DNA of 64,000 nucleotides from Gordonia asplenii (GTDB lineage Bacteria; Actinomycetota; Actinomycetes; Mycobacteriales; Mycobacteriaceae). The stretch covers positions 118,596 to 182,595 of the forward strand of contig NZ_JABBNB010000011.1 of NCBI RefSeq assembly GCF_012933505.1. Direction: 5' to 3'. Shown piece by piece: positions 8,863 to 17,444 of this stretch (position 1 is its first letter; each line of letters starts with the position of its first letter). The position numbers and the translations under genes are program-made. The notes beneath the pieces were generated by a model. It saw only the letters and a list, made by a program, of their open reading frames with translations, was not told the DNA's origin and made no database searches.

Positions 8863-9261
8863 CTACCCCAACAACCCCACCAGGTCCTCCAACCACACGG
8901 CGTCGGCGGGCACCAAATCGACTGCCATCGCCCGCAATTGCTCCCCGGTCACCCACATCACCGCCGAATGTTCCGCCGCGACCGGCTCGCCATCGACCAG
9001 CCATGCATGCAGAGCGACCAGAATCACGTTGTCGCCCAACGTAACCGGTTCACCCACCGGTTCGCCGACCTCGATCCGAACCGTCAGTTCTTCGGCGATC
9101 TCCCGTTGCAGCGCCGACGCAATCGACTCACCGTCCTCGACCTTTCCACCCGGCAACTCCCATAGTCCAGCGACCTCCTCCGGGTAGCTTCGCTGCGCCA
9201 GCAGCAACCGTCCCTCGCGCACGATGGCCGCTGCCACAACGGTTTTCATCGCCTTGCTCAT
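8863..9261 (-). CDS. Nudix hydrolase, MutT-type
   Basis: The 132-residue protein has a full Nudix box, GGKVEDGESIASALQREIAEEL (residues about 38-59, written here as its start GGKVEDGE and end REIAEEL), after WELPGG. MutT-type enzymes hydrolyse oxidised nucleoside triphosphates such as 8-oxo-dGTP to monophosphates. Length and layout fit a single-domain MutT. Its ATG overlaps the stop of the ABC ATPase gene by 4 nt (ATGA), so it is translated with the thiamine-type importer. Such coupling could reflect pyrimidine or thiamine-precursor damage control, as some Nudix proteins act on thiamine intermediates; that link is speculative. Confidence 0.87.
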   Translation of the reverse strand: MSKAMKTVVAAAIVREGRLLLAQRSYPEEVAGLWELPGGKVEDGESIASALQREIAEELTVRIEVGEPVGEPVTLGDNVILVALHAWLVDGEPVAAEHSAVMWVTGEQLRAMAVDLVPADAVWLEDLVGLLG

Positions 9262-10292
9262 CGTGATCCGATCAGCGCAACCCGCGACGCGATCAACCTG
9301 ATCCCGACCTCATCGCCGACCCGAACCCCACCGAGTGAATCGTCGGCGTCAGCGTCGAGGTGGATGCCGTCGACGACTACCCGCAAGCGCAGTCGGCCGG
9401 GCAGCGGCGTCACTCGCGTCACACTTCCCGACACCGAACTCCCCGACGTCGCGCAGGCCGCCACCGAATCCGGCCGCAGCCCAACGCTTATCGACGTCGA
9501 CGCAAACGCGCGGCCGCTCACATCGACGTCGCCGAGCTCGGTCGACGCCGTGGCTCCGCTGATCTGCCCGGAGATGATCGTTGTGCATCCCAGAAACTGT
9601 GCCGTCGACTGATCGACCGGGTAGCGCCACAGGTCTGCTGGCGAATCAGTCTGGGCCACAACACCGCCCGCGATGATGGAGATCTGGTCGGCCAGCACCG
9701 CAGCCTCCGTGTGGTCGTGGGTGACCATGATCGTCGGAGTGCCGGTGGTCCGCACGATGTCGGAGATCTCGCCAACCAATTCCTCGCGCAGCTGCCGGTC
9801 CAGCGCGGCTAACGGTTCGTCGAGCAAGAGCAACCTCGGGCTCGGCGCCAACGCCCGCGCAAGCGCGACCCGTTGCGCCTGTCCACCGGATAGCTGATCG
9901 ACCGAAACATGCTGGTAGTCAGTGAGTTTCACCAGCGACAACATCTCCGCCACCCGTCCCCGAGCAGCTGCCTTCGACCATCCGCGCATCCGCAGCCCGT
10001 AGGCCACATTCGATTCGACGCTGCGCCCGGTGAACAACTGACCGTCCTGGAACACGACACCGAAGTCCCGACGATGCGGCGGCGTATCGGCGAGGTCGAC
10101 GCCGTCGAACGTTATCGCGCCGGACACCACGGGCTCCAGGCCGGCGATGGCCCGCAACAGCGTCGACTTCCCGCAGCCCGACGGCCCGAGTGCGACGGTG
10201 ACCAATCGGCCGTGATCGCCGGCCCGCCAATCAAGTTCGTCGATGACGCGCTTGCGGCCATATGCGACAACGAGTTTCGAGATCTCTAACAT
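9258..10292 (-). CDS. ABC transporter ATPase, thiamine/iron(III)-type (ThiQ-like)
   Basis: This 344-residue ATPase has Walker A GPSGCGKST (near residue 37), a Q-loop in VVFQDGQLF, the signature LSGGQ (near 135), Walker B LLLLDEP and the switch His in MVTHDH. A C-terminal TOBE-like regulatory domain follows from about residue 235. With the permease and binding protein upstream it completes a thiB-thiP-thiQ-like importer. It is longer than E. coli ThiQ and closer in size to FbpC-type subunits, so the substrate assignment rests on the binding protein. A 301-bp gap containing the dispersed repeat separates it from the permease gene. Confidence 0.85.
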   Translation of the reverse strand: MLEISKLVVAYGRKRVIDELDWRAGDHGRLVTVALGPSGCGKSTLLRAIAGLEPVVSGAITFDGVDLADTPPHRRDFGVVFQDGQLFTGRSVESNVAYGLRMRGWSKAAARGRVAEMLSLVKLTDYQHVSVDQLSGGQAQRVALARALAPSPRLLLLDEPLAALDRQLREELVGEISDIVRTTGTPTIMVTHDHTEAAVLADQISIIAGGVVAQTDSPADLWRYPVDQSTAQFLGCTTIISGQISGATASTELGDVDVSGRAFASTSISVGLRPDSVAACATSGSSVSGSVTRVTPLPGRLRLRVVVDGIHLDADADDSLGGVRVGDEVGIRLIASRVALIGSR

Positions 10293-10378
10293 CGGTCAAC
10301 GCCTCCGAGTGTCAGTTGGGGAAGTGTACGGGGGCTCGTCCCGGAGTCATCGGTCGCTCCGGGGTGAACCGCTCCATC

Positions 10379-10611
10379 CGCTGGTTGAGCGAGGCGAAGC
10401 CGAGTCGAAACCACTGTGATCGCCTCGGGTTTCGCGCAACCGCCCGGCACGACTTCCGACCGTGGCGATCCGCTGTCTCGTGCACCTAGCAGGTCCGGTC
10501 GACGGTTCGGCTGATGTCGCGTCGCCGGCAACCACGGACTCGCCGAAACCTGTTGTGCCAGCATGGTTTCGACACGCCCGCCGCTAGCGCTCCTCACGGC
10601 TCAACCAGCGG
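10379..10611. repeat. Dispersed palindromic repeat within the thi operon
   Basis: The left end CGCTGGTTGAGCGAGGCGAA, with GTCGAAACCACTGTGA, matches the copies at 6116 and 6926. The right end at about 10564-10609 reads GGTTTCGACACGCC ... CGGCTCAACCAGCG, so the ends form inverted repeats about 230 bp apart. The right end runs into the permease coding sequence and supplies its last codons (PSPLVKPSPLVEP and the stop). No gene is seen in the 301-bp interval 10293-10593. Confidence 0.75.
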
Positions 10612-12261
10612 TGACGGCTTAACCAGTGGAGATGGGGGCGCATTCGTCGAATCCCGCTCAACCATCTCCCTTGCTCCGACGACTTCGATCAGCAGCACCG
10701 CTGCGGTGGTGGCGAACACCAGCAGCATCGAACACGACATCGCGGTCGCGAGTTGGTCGGCGCCCGGCTTGTTGAGCGCCGATCCGATGAGAACGGGCAG
10801 CGTCGTGGTGTCGGGCAGTGCGAGAAAACCGGTGGCCCCGAACTCGCCGAGCGCCATCACGAAGGCGAATCCCGCTGCGGCGCCCAAGGATCGCGCGACA
10901 GCGGGAAGCTCGACGGTCCACCACACCCGCCACGGCGGCGCGCCGAGGGTCGCGGCGGCCTGCCGCACCCGCAACCCGACGGCGTCGAGCGCGGGCACGA
11001 CGATGCGCACCACGACTGGAATCGCGATCAGCGACTGCACCGCGGGAATGATCAGCGGCGACATGCGAACCTCCCGCGGCATCGCGGCGAGCAGAATCAG
11101 ATAGCCGAAACCCAGTGTCACGGCACTGATTCCAAGTGGCAACGTCGAGACGACGTTCCCGATGCCTCCCAGCACTCGCCCGCCACGGGCGATCACATAG
11201 GCGCCGAGCGTTCCGATCACCACCGCGACGACAGCGGCCACGACAGCACTGAATGCGCTGTAGCCCAACGTTTCCAGCGGAGTGACGCCATTGACCGTCC
11301 GCCCCAGACTGCGATAGCCCGCCAGCGTCCACGGCCCGCCCGACTGCGGCCGCACCGACCAGATCGCGAGCACGAGCAGCGGCGCCACCAACCACAACCC
11401 CACCCAGGCGCAGATGGCCACGACGACGCCCCGCGCCGCGCCGGTCACCCGGCGACGACGCCCCCGGCGCTGCGGGGCCATCGGTCCGTCGGCCGCACCG
11501 GAACCGCTTGCGCCGCAGAGCCGTACGAGTCCCAGCGCCGCCAGCACGACGACGATCTGCAAGATCGAGAGCACCACGGCGTCGGAGATCTGAAAATAGC
11601 CGATCGCCCGGGTGTAGATCTCGGTCTCCAGCGTCTGCAGATCACCGTTGCCGAGGATGATGATCACGCCGAAACTGGTGGAGCAGAACAGAAATACCAG
11701 CGCGGCGGCTCCCGCCAGCGCGGGCAGCAACCGCGGCAGCGTCACCGTGATGAACGCCCGGAAGGGAGTCGCGCCCAACGTCCGCGCCGCCTCACTCGCC
11801 CGCTCGTCGATGCCCTGCCACGCCGCGGCGACCACCCGCACCACCACCGCGACGTTGAGAAAGACGTGCGCGGCCAGGATCGGCGACAACCCCGACGTCG
11901 CGTGCAGGAAAAGCAGCGGCCCGTCGAACACGGTCCGGAAGGCGATGCCGACGACCACCGTCGGCAACACGAACGGCACCGTCACCGCCACCAGCACGAC
12001 CCGCGAACCGGCGAAGTCGACCCGCGCCACCAGCCAACTGATCGGTGCCGCAACGACAATCGTGAGCAGCGTCGACGCCGCGGCCTGCCCGAGTGTGAAC
12101 CCCAACAGGTGCCACGCGTGGGTCCGCTCGAGCGTGTCACTCAGCGAGCCGCCCGCGGCGTCGTGCCGGGCCCGGTTGATCAGCGCGACGATCGGCCAGA
12201 TGAAGAAGACCCCCAGAAAGACGGTCGGGAGGACCGCCAGGGCACCGAGCCGCAGGCGCAA
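10594..12261 (-). CDS. ABC transporter permease, ThiP-like (two fused permease domains)
   Basis: This 555-residue inner-membrane protein has two BPD-type permease halves with about twelve hydrophobic segments. The cytoplasmic EAA loops are visible as EAARTLGATPFRAFITVTLP in the first half and RQAATLGAPPWRVWWTVELP in the second. This duplicated layout is typical of ThiP and FbpB permeases. Its start lies 3 nt after the stop of the binding-protein gene. The last residues (SPLVKPSPLVEP) come from the adjacent repeat, so the original C-terminus was probably altered by that insertion. The predicted role is thiamine or thiamine phosphate uptake. Confidence 0.88.
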   Translation of the reverse strand: MRLRLGALAVLPTVFLGVFFIWPIVALINRARHDAAGGSLSDTLERTHAWHLLGFTLGQAAASTLLTIVVAAPISWLVARVDFAGSRVVLVAVTVPFVLPTVVVGIAFRTVFDGPLLFLHATSGLSPILAAHVFLNVAVVVRVVAAAWQGIDERASEAARTLGATPFRAFITVTLPRLLPALAGAAALVFLFCSTSFGVIIILGNGDLQTLETEIYTRAIGYFQISDAVVLSILQIVVVLAALGLVRLCGASGSGAADGPMAPQRRGRRRRVTGAARGVVVAICAWVGLWLVAPLLVLAIWSVRPQSGGPWTLAGYRSLGRTVNGVTPLETLGYSAFSAVVAAVVAVVIGTLGAYVIARGGRVLGGIGNVVSTLPLGISAVTLGFGYLILLAAMPREVRMSPLIIPAVQSLIAIPVVVRIVVPALDAVGLRVRQAAATLGAPPWRVWWTVELPAVARSLGAAAGFAFVMALGEFGATGFLALPDTTTLPVLIGSALNKPGADQLATAMSCSMLLVFATTAAVLLIEVVGAREMVERDSTNAPPSPLVKPSPLVEP

Positions 12262-12264
12262 GAG

Positions 12265-13311
12265 CTATCGGCCCATCACCGTGCGCCATTGCGCGAGCCA
12301 CTGCTCGCGATTGTCCGCGATGTACTTGGGAGGCATGTTCACCGTCCACTCGGGGATGGGAGCGCGCGCCTGCCAGCCGTCGGGCAGTGGGGTGTCCTTG
12401 CGCACCGGATAGACGTACATCGATGATGGAAGTGCCTTCTGCACAGCAGGCTTCAGCATGAAGTCGACGAGCTTCTGCGCGCCGGGCTCGTTGGCCGCGC
12501 CCTTGAGCACGCCGACGTATTCGACCTGCCGGAAGCAACTCTTGAGCAGTGCCGACGTCCCCGGCGTCGCGGCCGGCGACGATGCGTAGGACACCACGAT
12601 CGGCTTGTCCCCCTTGCCCGTTCCGGCACTGAACAATTGGTTGTAGGCGGTCTCCCACCCGGACACCACGGTCACGCCATTGCCCTTGAGCGAACGCCAG
12701 TAGTCCTGCCAGGTCCGCGGATAGACGCCGATCGTGGTGAGCAGGAACGAGACTCCCGGCGACGACGTCGCCGGGTCGAGGACGACCGCCTGATTCTTGT
12801 ATTCCGGTTTGATCAGATCTTCCAGCGACGCCGGCGGCTGCAGACCTTTGCTGTCGTACCACTTTTCGTCGACGTTGAGGCAGACGTCGCCGCGGTCGAC
12901 GGCCGTCAGCAGCCCCTTGGCGTCGGGCAGCGCATAGTCGTCGGGGCCGTGAACCGCCTCGGGAGAGTTGTACGACGCCAGGGCGCCGGCGTTGATCGGC
13001 CGCGACGCGAACGTGTTGTCGATGCCGTAGACCGCGTCGCCCTTCGGAGCGCCCGGGGTGAGCGAGACCGTCGATGCGAGTTGGCCCGCGTCGCCCGACT
13101 TCACGATCTTCAGCTGCATGCCGGTGTCGGTCTTGAACTGCGCTATCACGTCGTCGGGCAGCGCAAACGAGTCGTGTGTGAGCAATACCACTTGCGCGGT
13201 GGCGTCGTCGGAGCTGCACGACGCGAGACCCAGCGTCGACGCGGTGGCCGCGAGCATCACCACCGAGGCGATCCCCCACCGATGCATCCGTCTATCCATG
13301 CGATTGACCAT
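12265..13311 (-). CDS. thiB: Thiamine-type ABC substrate-binding lipoprotein (ThiB/TbpA-like)
   Basis: The 348-residue lipoprotein captures the substrate outside the membrane. The lipobox LASC ends a signal peptide starting MVNRMDRRMHRWG. The mature part follows TbpA: THDSFALPDDVIAQF, GDAVYGIDNTFASR, then DPATSSPGVSFLL, the VTVVSGWETAYNQLF block, VVSYASSPA and a C-terminal EQWLAQWRTVMG. These correspond to the E. coli TbpA blocks DPRTSTPG, GWSEAY and SYTTSPA as I recall them. The ATG at 13311 has a GAGAGG ribosome site upstream. No THI-box riboswitch (CUGAGA core) is evident in the leader. Confidence 0.85.
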   Translation of the reverse strand: MVNRMDRRMHRWGIASVVMLAATASTLGLASCSSDDATAQVVLLTHDSFALPDDVIAQFKTDTGMQLKIVKSGDAGQLASTVSLTPGAPKGDAVYGIDNTFASRPINAGALASYNSPEAVHGPDDYALPDAKGLLTAVDRGDVCLNVDEKWYDSKGLQPPASLEDLIKPEYKNQAVVLDPATSSPGVSFLLTTIGVYPRTWQDYWRSLKGNGVTVVSGWETAYNQLFSAGTGKGDKPIVVSYASSPAATPGTSALLKSCFRQVEYVGVLKGAANEPGAQKLVDFMLKPAVQKALPSSMYVYPVRKDTPLPDGWQARAPIPEWTVNMPPKYIADNREQWLAQWRTVMGR

Positions 13312-13614
13312 GTCCCGCCTCTCGGAGATTCCTACACAGCCTGGATTGCTACCGCAGCCTGCCCGGCCGATCGTCGGCGACCAGCGCACCCAATGATAGG
13401 AGCCCACCGCCCGTCGCAAGTGACTGAGTCGGATGCACGCGCCGGTCAATCACACGAGTCACACACGTAACAATTGAATCACCGGGCGCACAGAACATTC
13501 ACCCGATCCGTTAGGCTCCCTCTCAGGCTGACTCCGTTGTACACGGAGTGCGTTGGACCCTTTACACTTGCTCCGGCCCTGCGGCCAGATTTGACCGACA
13601 ACCGTTAGGACATC
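13312..13614. other. Divergent intergenic region, thiB / secreted protein 2
   Basis: This 303-bp region separates thiB (minus) from the secreted protein at 13615 (plus). It must hold promoters for both. I see one hairpin or operator-like sequence at 13531-13549 (ACTCCGT-5-ACGGAGT) and no open frame that looks genuine. Confidence 0.5.
13531..13549. promoter_or_regulatory. Inverted repeat upstream of secreted protein 2
   Basis: Arms ACTCCGT and ACGGAGT are perfect complements separated by TGTAC, placed 66-84 nt before the GTG at 13615. It could be a protein-binding site or a 5'UTR hairpin. Only the symmetry supports it. Confidence 0.35.
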
Positions 13615-14472
13615 GTGACAGTGCGTCTCACACGAGTGCGGAACTCTACCCCGGCCCGACTCGGCCGTCGTGTCATCGCCGCCGGCGCCATCGCCGCAGC
13701 GGCATCGCTGACCGTCTCGGGCGTCGCGACCGCCGCACCGGCGCCGTCGACGCCGAAGGTCAACGAGCACGCGCTGAAGTCGCTCGGCGCCTTCGCCCCC
13801 GCGATCATCGGTTCCGCCGCAACTCCTGACGCAAACGGCAAGATCAACGCGGGTCTGCTCAGCGAGGCCCGCACGCTGTCGTCGACGCCGGGCCTGCCGG
13901 TCGAGGTGAAGGCCATGTGGGACAAGGTGATCGACTTCCTCGGCGCTCCCGGCGAACGACAGGTCACCGAGATGCTGCGCTCCGAGGCGGCCGCCAAGGC
14001 AGGCGATCCGACCATCCCCAAGGGCCCCAACAAGCCACGCATCCAAGAGTTCCTCTACCCGACCCTCGGCTTCGGCTGCATGGCGGGCAACGGCTCGTCC
14101 ACCGGTGGCAACTCGATGGGTCGCGCCCTGGTGACCGCGGGTCCGCAGCAGGCGCCCGCCCCCGGCCCCAAGCTCGGCCAGGCCGGCTACGTCTACACCA
14201 GCCTCGGCACCGGCCCCGCGCTCAACAATGCGGGCAACCCGCTGCAGGTCAGCTGGGTCAACATCGACAACGGCCGCACCGGACAGTTCGCGCTCAAGCG
14301 CAACCCGAAGATCAACGCCACCGACGGCCCCGGCACCTTCACCGGCATCGCCACCACCGGGCGCGGTCGCGTCATCTCGACCATCTACGGTTCGGTCACC
14401 ACGCGCAACACCACCACCAATCGGCCGACCACCTGCTCGATCATCCCGACGGTGGGCATCGCGATCGTCTAG
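13615..14472 (+). CDS. Secreted W-x-N family protein, member 2
   Basis: The 285-residue product starts at GTG 13615 and has a Sec signal peptide (RRVIAAGAIAAAASLTVSG, cleavage after ATA or TAA). The mature protein has a helical N-terminal third, then a conserved block QEFLYPTLGFGCMAG, a Pro-Gly linker, and the core SWVNIDNGRTG followed by a GRGRVISTIYG strand. Two mature cysteines (GFGCM and TTCSII) flank the core, suggesting a disulfide. Similar secreted proteins occur in Nocardia and Rhodococcus (from memory), without known function. It is followed by a strong terminator hairpin, so it is probably monocistronic. Confidence 0.8.
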   Translation: MTVRLTRVRNSTPARLGRRVIAAGAIAAAASLTVSGVATAAPAPSTPKVNEHALKSLGAFAPAIIGSAATPDANGKINAGLLSEARTLSSTPGLPVEVKAMWDKVIDFLGAPGERQVTEMLRSEAAAKAGDPTIPKGPNKPRIQEFLYPTLGFGCMAGNGSSTGGNSMGRALVTAGPQQAPAPGPKLGQAGYVYTSLGTGPALNNAGNPLQVSWVNIDNGRTGQFALKRNPKINATDGPGTFTGIATTGRGRVISTIYGSVTTRNTTTNRPTTCSIIPTVGIAIV

Positions 14473-14499
14473 CACCGCTTTTCCTCTCAACCCCGACAT

Positions 14500-14535
14500 C
14501 TCAACCCCGGCATCGACACCGATGCCGGGGTTGAG
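14500..14535 (+). terminator. Terminator hairpin after secreted protein 2
   Basis: A perfect 16-bp inverted repeat: CTCAACCCCGGCATCG, loop ACAC, then CGATGCCGGGGTTGAG. It begins 27 nt after the stop codon. There is no U-tract, which is usual for GC-rich actinobacterial terminators. Confidence 0.8.
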
Positions 14536-14744
14536 TGCTTCCGGGCACCCCAAGCGCCGAACCGACGGCAGAAATAGCCGCAGTCCCGGCGGCGCGCTGT
14601 GTCACGCCGACGTCGCGCCTAAGTCACGGCTCGGACTCGCGAGTTGCCACCGGACTCACATGCATGTTGTTCTTTAACACAAGCATCATCAGTCACATCT
14701 GTCACAGTTCTGTGCGTGTGCCAGACAGCCTTGCAGGAGGGGCC

Positions 14745-15557
14745 ATGTTCACCACCACCACTCGACGCGTCGGCGCAGCACTGGTCAGCGTCGCGGCTGT
14801 ATCCGCCCTCGCATTAGGAGCGCCGGCCGTCGCAACCGCAGCCCCGGCAGTACCCGCCGCCCCGGCGAAACCCGCAGTCCCGACCGCTGTCTCCCCGAAC
14901 ACGGTGCCCATCCCGAACATCCCGTTCGACGGCGAACTGGCCGCCGGTCTGCGCATGATCAAACAGGCCGGAATCGACAAGATCGCCATCGAGGCGGCCA
15001 AGGCCATCATCGGCACCGTGGGGCAACTGTCGGTAAGTCAGGCGACGGCCAGCCCCGTCGCAGCGACCACCGACCCGCTCGCGATCCTCAAGGCCCTCGG
15101 CATCACGCCGCTGTCGCCGTCGATCGCCCCGATGTGCACCACCCCGACCGCCGACAATCCGTTCGGCCTCGTCGCCGCGGGTGCGGGCGCGGCTAAGGGC
15201 CCCTGGCCGCTGCGGATCACCACGCCCATCCTTCCGCTGAACCTCCCGACCGCGAAGATCGACCCGAACCTCGTCAAGGACGGGTCGACGGCCTACGCGT
15301 TCCTGCCCGCGGGTGCCGGCGGCACCGGGGGCAAGATGCAGGTCGCTTGGTTCAACACCACCACGTTGAAGGGCGGCTTCGCCGACCTCACCTCGGTCGC
15401 TGCCAACAACCCTCTGCTCGCCCTCATTCCCGGCGTCTCCGGACTACGCCTGGCACCGGTCGAGACCGGCAAGGGCACCGTACTCTCCGCCGTGTACGGC
15501 ACCGCGCAGGTCGGTTCGCGGTCCTGCTACTTCCTTCCCGCGGTCGGGGTCGTATAG
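14745..15557 (+). CDS. Secreted W-x-N family protein, member 3
   Basis: The 270-residue product starts at ATG 14745, preceded by an ideal AGGAGG at 14735-14740; an upstream in-frame extension lacks a ribosome site. A Sec signal peptide (RRVGAALVSVAAVSALALG) precedes an Ala/Pro-rich linker. The mature protein repeats the layout of member 2: a helical region, IAPMCTTP with the first cysteine, the core AWFNTTTLKGG, a GKGTVLSAVYG strand, and SRSCYFLPAVGVV at the end. It lies 270 bp after member 2 in the same direction, so the two look like an old tandem duplication. Function unknown. Confidence 0.82.
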   Translation: MFTTTTRRVGAALVSVAAVSALALGAPAVATAAPAVPAAPAKPAVPTAVSPNTVPIPNIPFDGELAAGLRMIKQAGIDKIAIEAAKAIIGTVGQLSVSQATASPVAATTDPLAILKALGITPLSPSIAPMCTTPTADNPFGLVAAGAGAAKGPWPLRITTPILPLNLPTAKIDPNLVKDGSTAYAFLPAGAGGTGGKMQVAWFNTTTLKGGFADLTSVAANNPLLALIPGVSGLRLAPVETGKGTVLSAVYGTAQVGSRSCYFLPAVGVV

Positions 15558-15571
15558 GACACAATGACGGG

Positions 15572-16291
15572 ATGAGTCTGCTCTCCCGTCTGTCCGAGAA
15601 TCACAAAGCGCGCCAACGACTCTGGTGGGCGGCCTACGGCACGGCGTCGGCCGCCGCGACCGTCACCGGTGCACTCGGCAACCGTTCGGCGGCCGCCGCC
15701 ACCAAACCGATTCCGTTGGTGCTGTTGGGAATCCGGGTCATCGAGCATCCGTATCTGACCAAGCTCGACCGTGTCCTCATCGGGGGTGCGGTGGTCGCTT
15801 CGGCCATCGGCGACGTGTGGATGTACCGCGAGGAGTTCGCCGTCGATCCCGCCGCCAAAGACCGGAACCTTCAGCTCGGTGCCGCGAGTTTCGGTGTGGC
15901 ACAAGGCTTCTATTCGGCGTCGATGATCCGGCGGGGCGGTCGTTTCACGGTGGCCTCGCTCGCTCCGCGGCTCGCGGTGATGGGTGAGCCCGCCGCGGTC
16001 CTGACGAAATTCAGTCCACGCGTGCTGCCGGTGCTGAGTCCCTACGGATCGGCGCTCGCGACGATGTCGGCGTTGGCGTCGACCACCGGATCCAGGCGAC
16101 TCACCATGGGCGGCATCGCCTTTCAAGCCTCCGACATCGCCATCATCAACCGTCGCCATCTGCTGTCCGACGTCCCGCGAAATGCGTTGGCACGCAAGGT
16201 TGCCGAAGGCTGGGTGCTGGGCAGCTACTTCGCCGCGCAGTTGCTGCTGGTCGACGGTCTGCTGCGGCCCGACCCGAAGGCCGACTACTGA
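15572..16291 (+). CDS. YhhN family membrane protein (lysoplasmalogenase-like)
   Basis: The 239-residue protein starts at ATG 15572, 14 nt after secreted protein 3, so they may share a transcript. The hydrophobic segments and the motifs KPIPLVLLGIRV, GGAVVASAIGDVW and LQLGAASFGVAQGFY match the YhhN family, where KP, the GD and the helical pattern are typical. Eukaryotic TMEM86 members hydrolyse lysoplasmalogen; bacterial YhhN proteins are less studied. It is convergent with secreted protein 4, with a gap of 10 nt. Confidence 0.75.
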   Translation: MSLLSRLSENHKARQRLWWAAYGTASAAATVTGALGNRSAAAATKPIPLVLLGIRVIEHPYLTKLDRVLIGGAVVASAIGDVWMYREEFAVDPAAKDRNLQLGAASFGVAQGFYSASMIRRGGRFTVASLAPRLAVMGEPAAVLTKFSPRVLPVLSPYGSALATMSALASTTGSRRLTMGGIAFQASDIAIINRRHLLSDVPRNALARKVAEGWVLGSYFAAQLLLVDGLLRPDPKADY

Positions 16292-16301
16292 GCCGACCGG
16301 C

Positions 16302-16799
16302 TCACGCCGTCGCCACCCCGGAACAGGACGACGACTGCGGATTGACCATCGGCACGAACGCCATCGCACCGACCTTCTGGTGAATGGTGAACGCCACCCG
16401 GCCCGGTCCCGGATGAATGTTCACCTCCCAGGTGTTCGCCCGCGCACGAGTCGGCACCACCACCCGTCCGGTGCGGCCGTTCGTCAGGTTGCGCCAGGTG
16501 ACCGTGGTCTGCGAGGTGTACTCCAGAAATCCCTGCGTGCCGCCCTGCAGTCGCGGATTGGTGGCGATCAGGTCGATGACCGGCCCGGGCAGACCGTCCG
16601 ACGGGTAGGCGACCTGATTGAACACGTCGACGTAGGTGCGCATCGGCGGGCCCGGCCACGGATCGGGGACATCGCAGCGCAGGGTCGTGACGAGATTCGG
16701 TTCGACGCTGCGTGGCACCGCCGACGCCGCACCCATCCCACTGCACCCCAGTCCGAGAGCAACCACCCCGGCGATCGTCACCTTCAACGGCATTCGCAT
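16302..16799 (-). CDS. Secreted W-x-N family protein, member 4
   Basis: The 165-residue product starts at ATG 16799 (a second ATG is at 16793). It has a short signal peptide (LKVTIAGVVALGLG, likely cleavage after ASA). The mature protein has two cysteines, one early (TTLRCDVPD) and one near the end (SSSCSGVA). The core TWRNLTNGRTG is almost the same as in member 5 (HWRNLTNGWSG), followed by the element PGPGRVAFTIHQKVG. It is divergent from the HhH-GPD gene; the 32-nt gap is filled by a perfect palindrome. Function unknown. Confidence 0.78.
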   Translation of the reverse strand: MRMPLKVTIAGVVALGLGCSGMGAASAVPRSVEPNLVTTLRCDVPDPWPGPPMRTYVDVFNQVAYPSDGLPGPVIDLIATNPRLQGGTQGFLEYTSQTTVTWRNLTNGRTGRVVVPTRARANTWEVNIHPGPGRVAFTIHQKVGAMAFVPMVNPQSSSCSGVATA

Positions 16800-16801
16800 G
16801 G

Positions 16802-16829
16802 GGTCATAGTAGTGGCAACTACTATGACC
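16802..16829. promoter_or_regulatory. Perfect 28-bp palindromic site between divergent genes
   Basis: Arms GGTCATAGTAGT and ACTACTATGACC are exact complements around GGCA. The site ends 2 nt before each start codon (16799 minus, 16832 plus), so there is no room for ordinary leaders. It is most simply read as a shared operator overlapping the start of leaderless transcripts. Confidence 0.7.
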
Positions 16830-16831
16830 TA

Positions 16832-17410
16832 ATGGCGAAGTTGCAGATAGCCCAAGAACCCGCAGCCGACGAACTCCTGTCCACCGACCCGTTCGCCCTG
16901 TTGACGGGAATGTTGCTCGACCAGCAGTTCCCGATGGAACGAGCATTCGCCGGACCAGCCAAGATCCGTGACCGCTTCGGCACCATGGACCCCGCCGCGA
17001 TCGCCGCAACCGAACCCGAGGCCTTCGCCGACCTCTGCTCCACTCCTCCCGCGATCCACCGCTACGGCCGATCCATGGCCGGGCGCGTCCAACAACTCGC
17101 CCAGGCCATCGTCGACGACTACGACGGCGACACGGCCAGCCTGTGGAACACCGCCAAGACCGGAGACGAACTGTTCGCGCGGCTGCGTGCGCTGCCCGGG
17201 TTCGGCGAGCAGAAGGCGAAGATCTTCGTGGCATTGCTGGCCAAGCAGCTCGAGGTCAAACCGCCGGGGTGGACCAAGGTCAGCGGTGACTACAGCAAGA
17301 AGGGCTTCCGCTCGGTCGCCGACGTCGTCGACGGCGATTCGCTGCAGCAGGTCCGCGACTTCAAGAAGGCCGCCAAGGCGCGGGCCAAGGCCGAAGCGGC
17401 CGGAAGCTGA
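16832..17410 (+). CDS. HhH-GPD family base-excision DNA glycosylase
   Basis: The 192-residue protein is an HhH-GPD-type base excision repair protein of a form common in actinobacteria. It has the early block FALLTGMLLDQQFPMERAF, and the helix-hairpin-helix LPGFGEQKAKIFVALL (residues about 127-142), which contacts DNA backbone. No Fe-S cysteine cluster is present. The lesion specificity cannot be read from the sequence. The ATG at 16832 directly follows the palindrome shared with secreted protein 4. The decapeptide-repeat gene follows 34 nt after its stop. Confidence 0.85.
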   Translation: MAKLQIAQEPAADELLSTDPFALLTGMLLDQQFPMERAFAGPAKIRDRFGTMDPAAIAATEPEAFADLCSTPPAIHRYGRSMAGRVQQLAQAIVDDYDGDTASLWNTAKTGDELFARLRALPGFGEQKAKIFVALLAKQLEVKPPGWTKVSGDYSKKGFRSVADVVDGDSLQQVRDFKKAAKARAKAEAAGS

Positions 17411-17444
17411 CAACTGACCGCTCAGTAGCTTAGGGTTCTGAGCT

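Noticed and set aside
10753..12426. A 557-codon plus-strand frame opposite the permease gene
   Set aside because: The product is rich in Arg, His, Gln and Asp with no domain, while the minus strand encodes a typical 12-segment permease.
13312..13450. A thiamine pyrophosphate riboswitch upstream of thiB
   Set aside because: The CUGAGA and downstream conserved cores of the THI box are not present.
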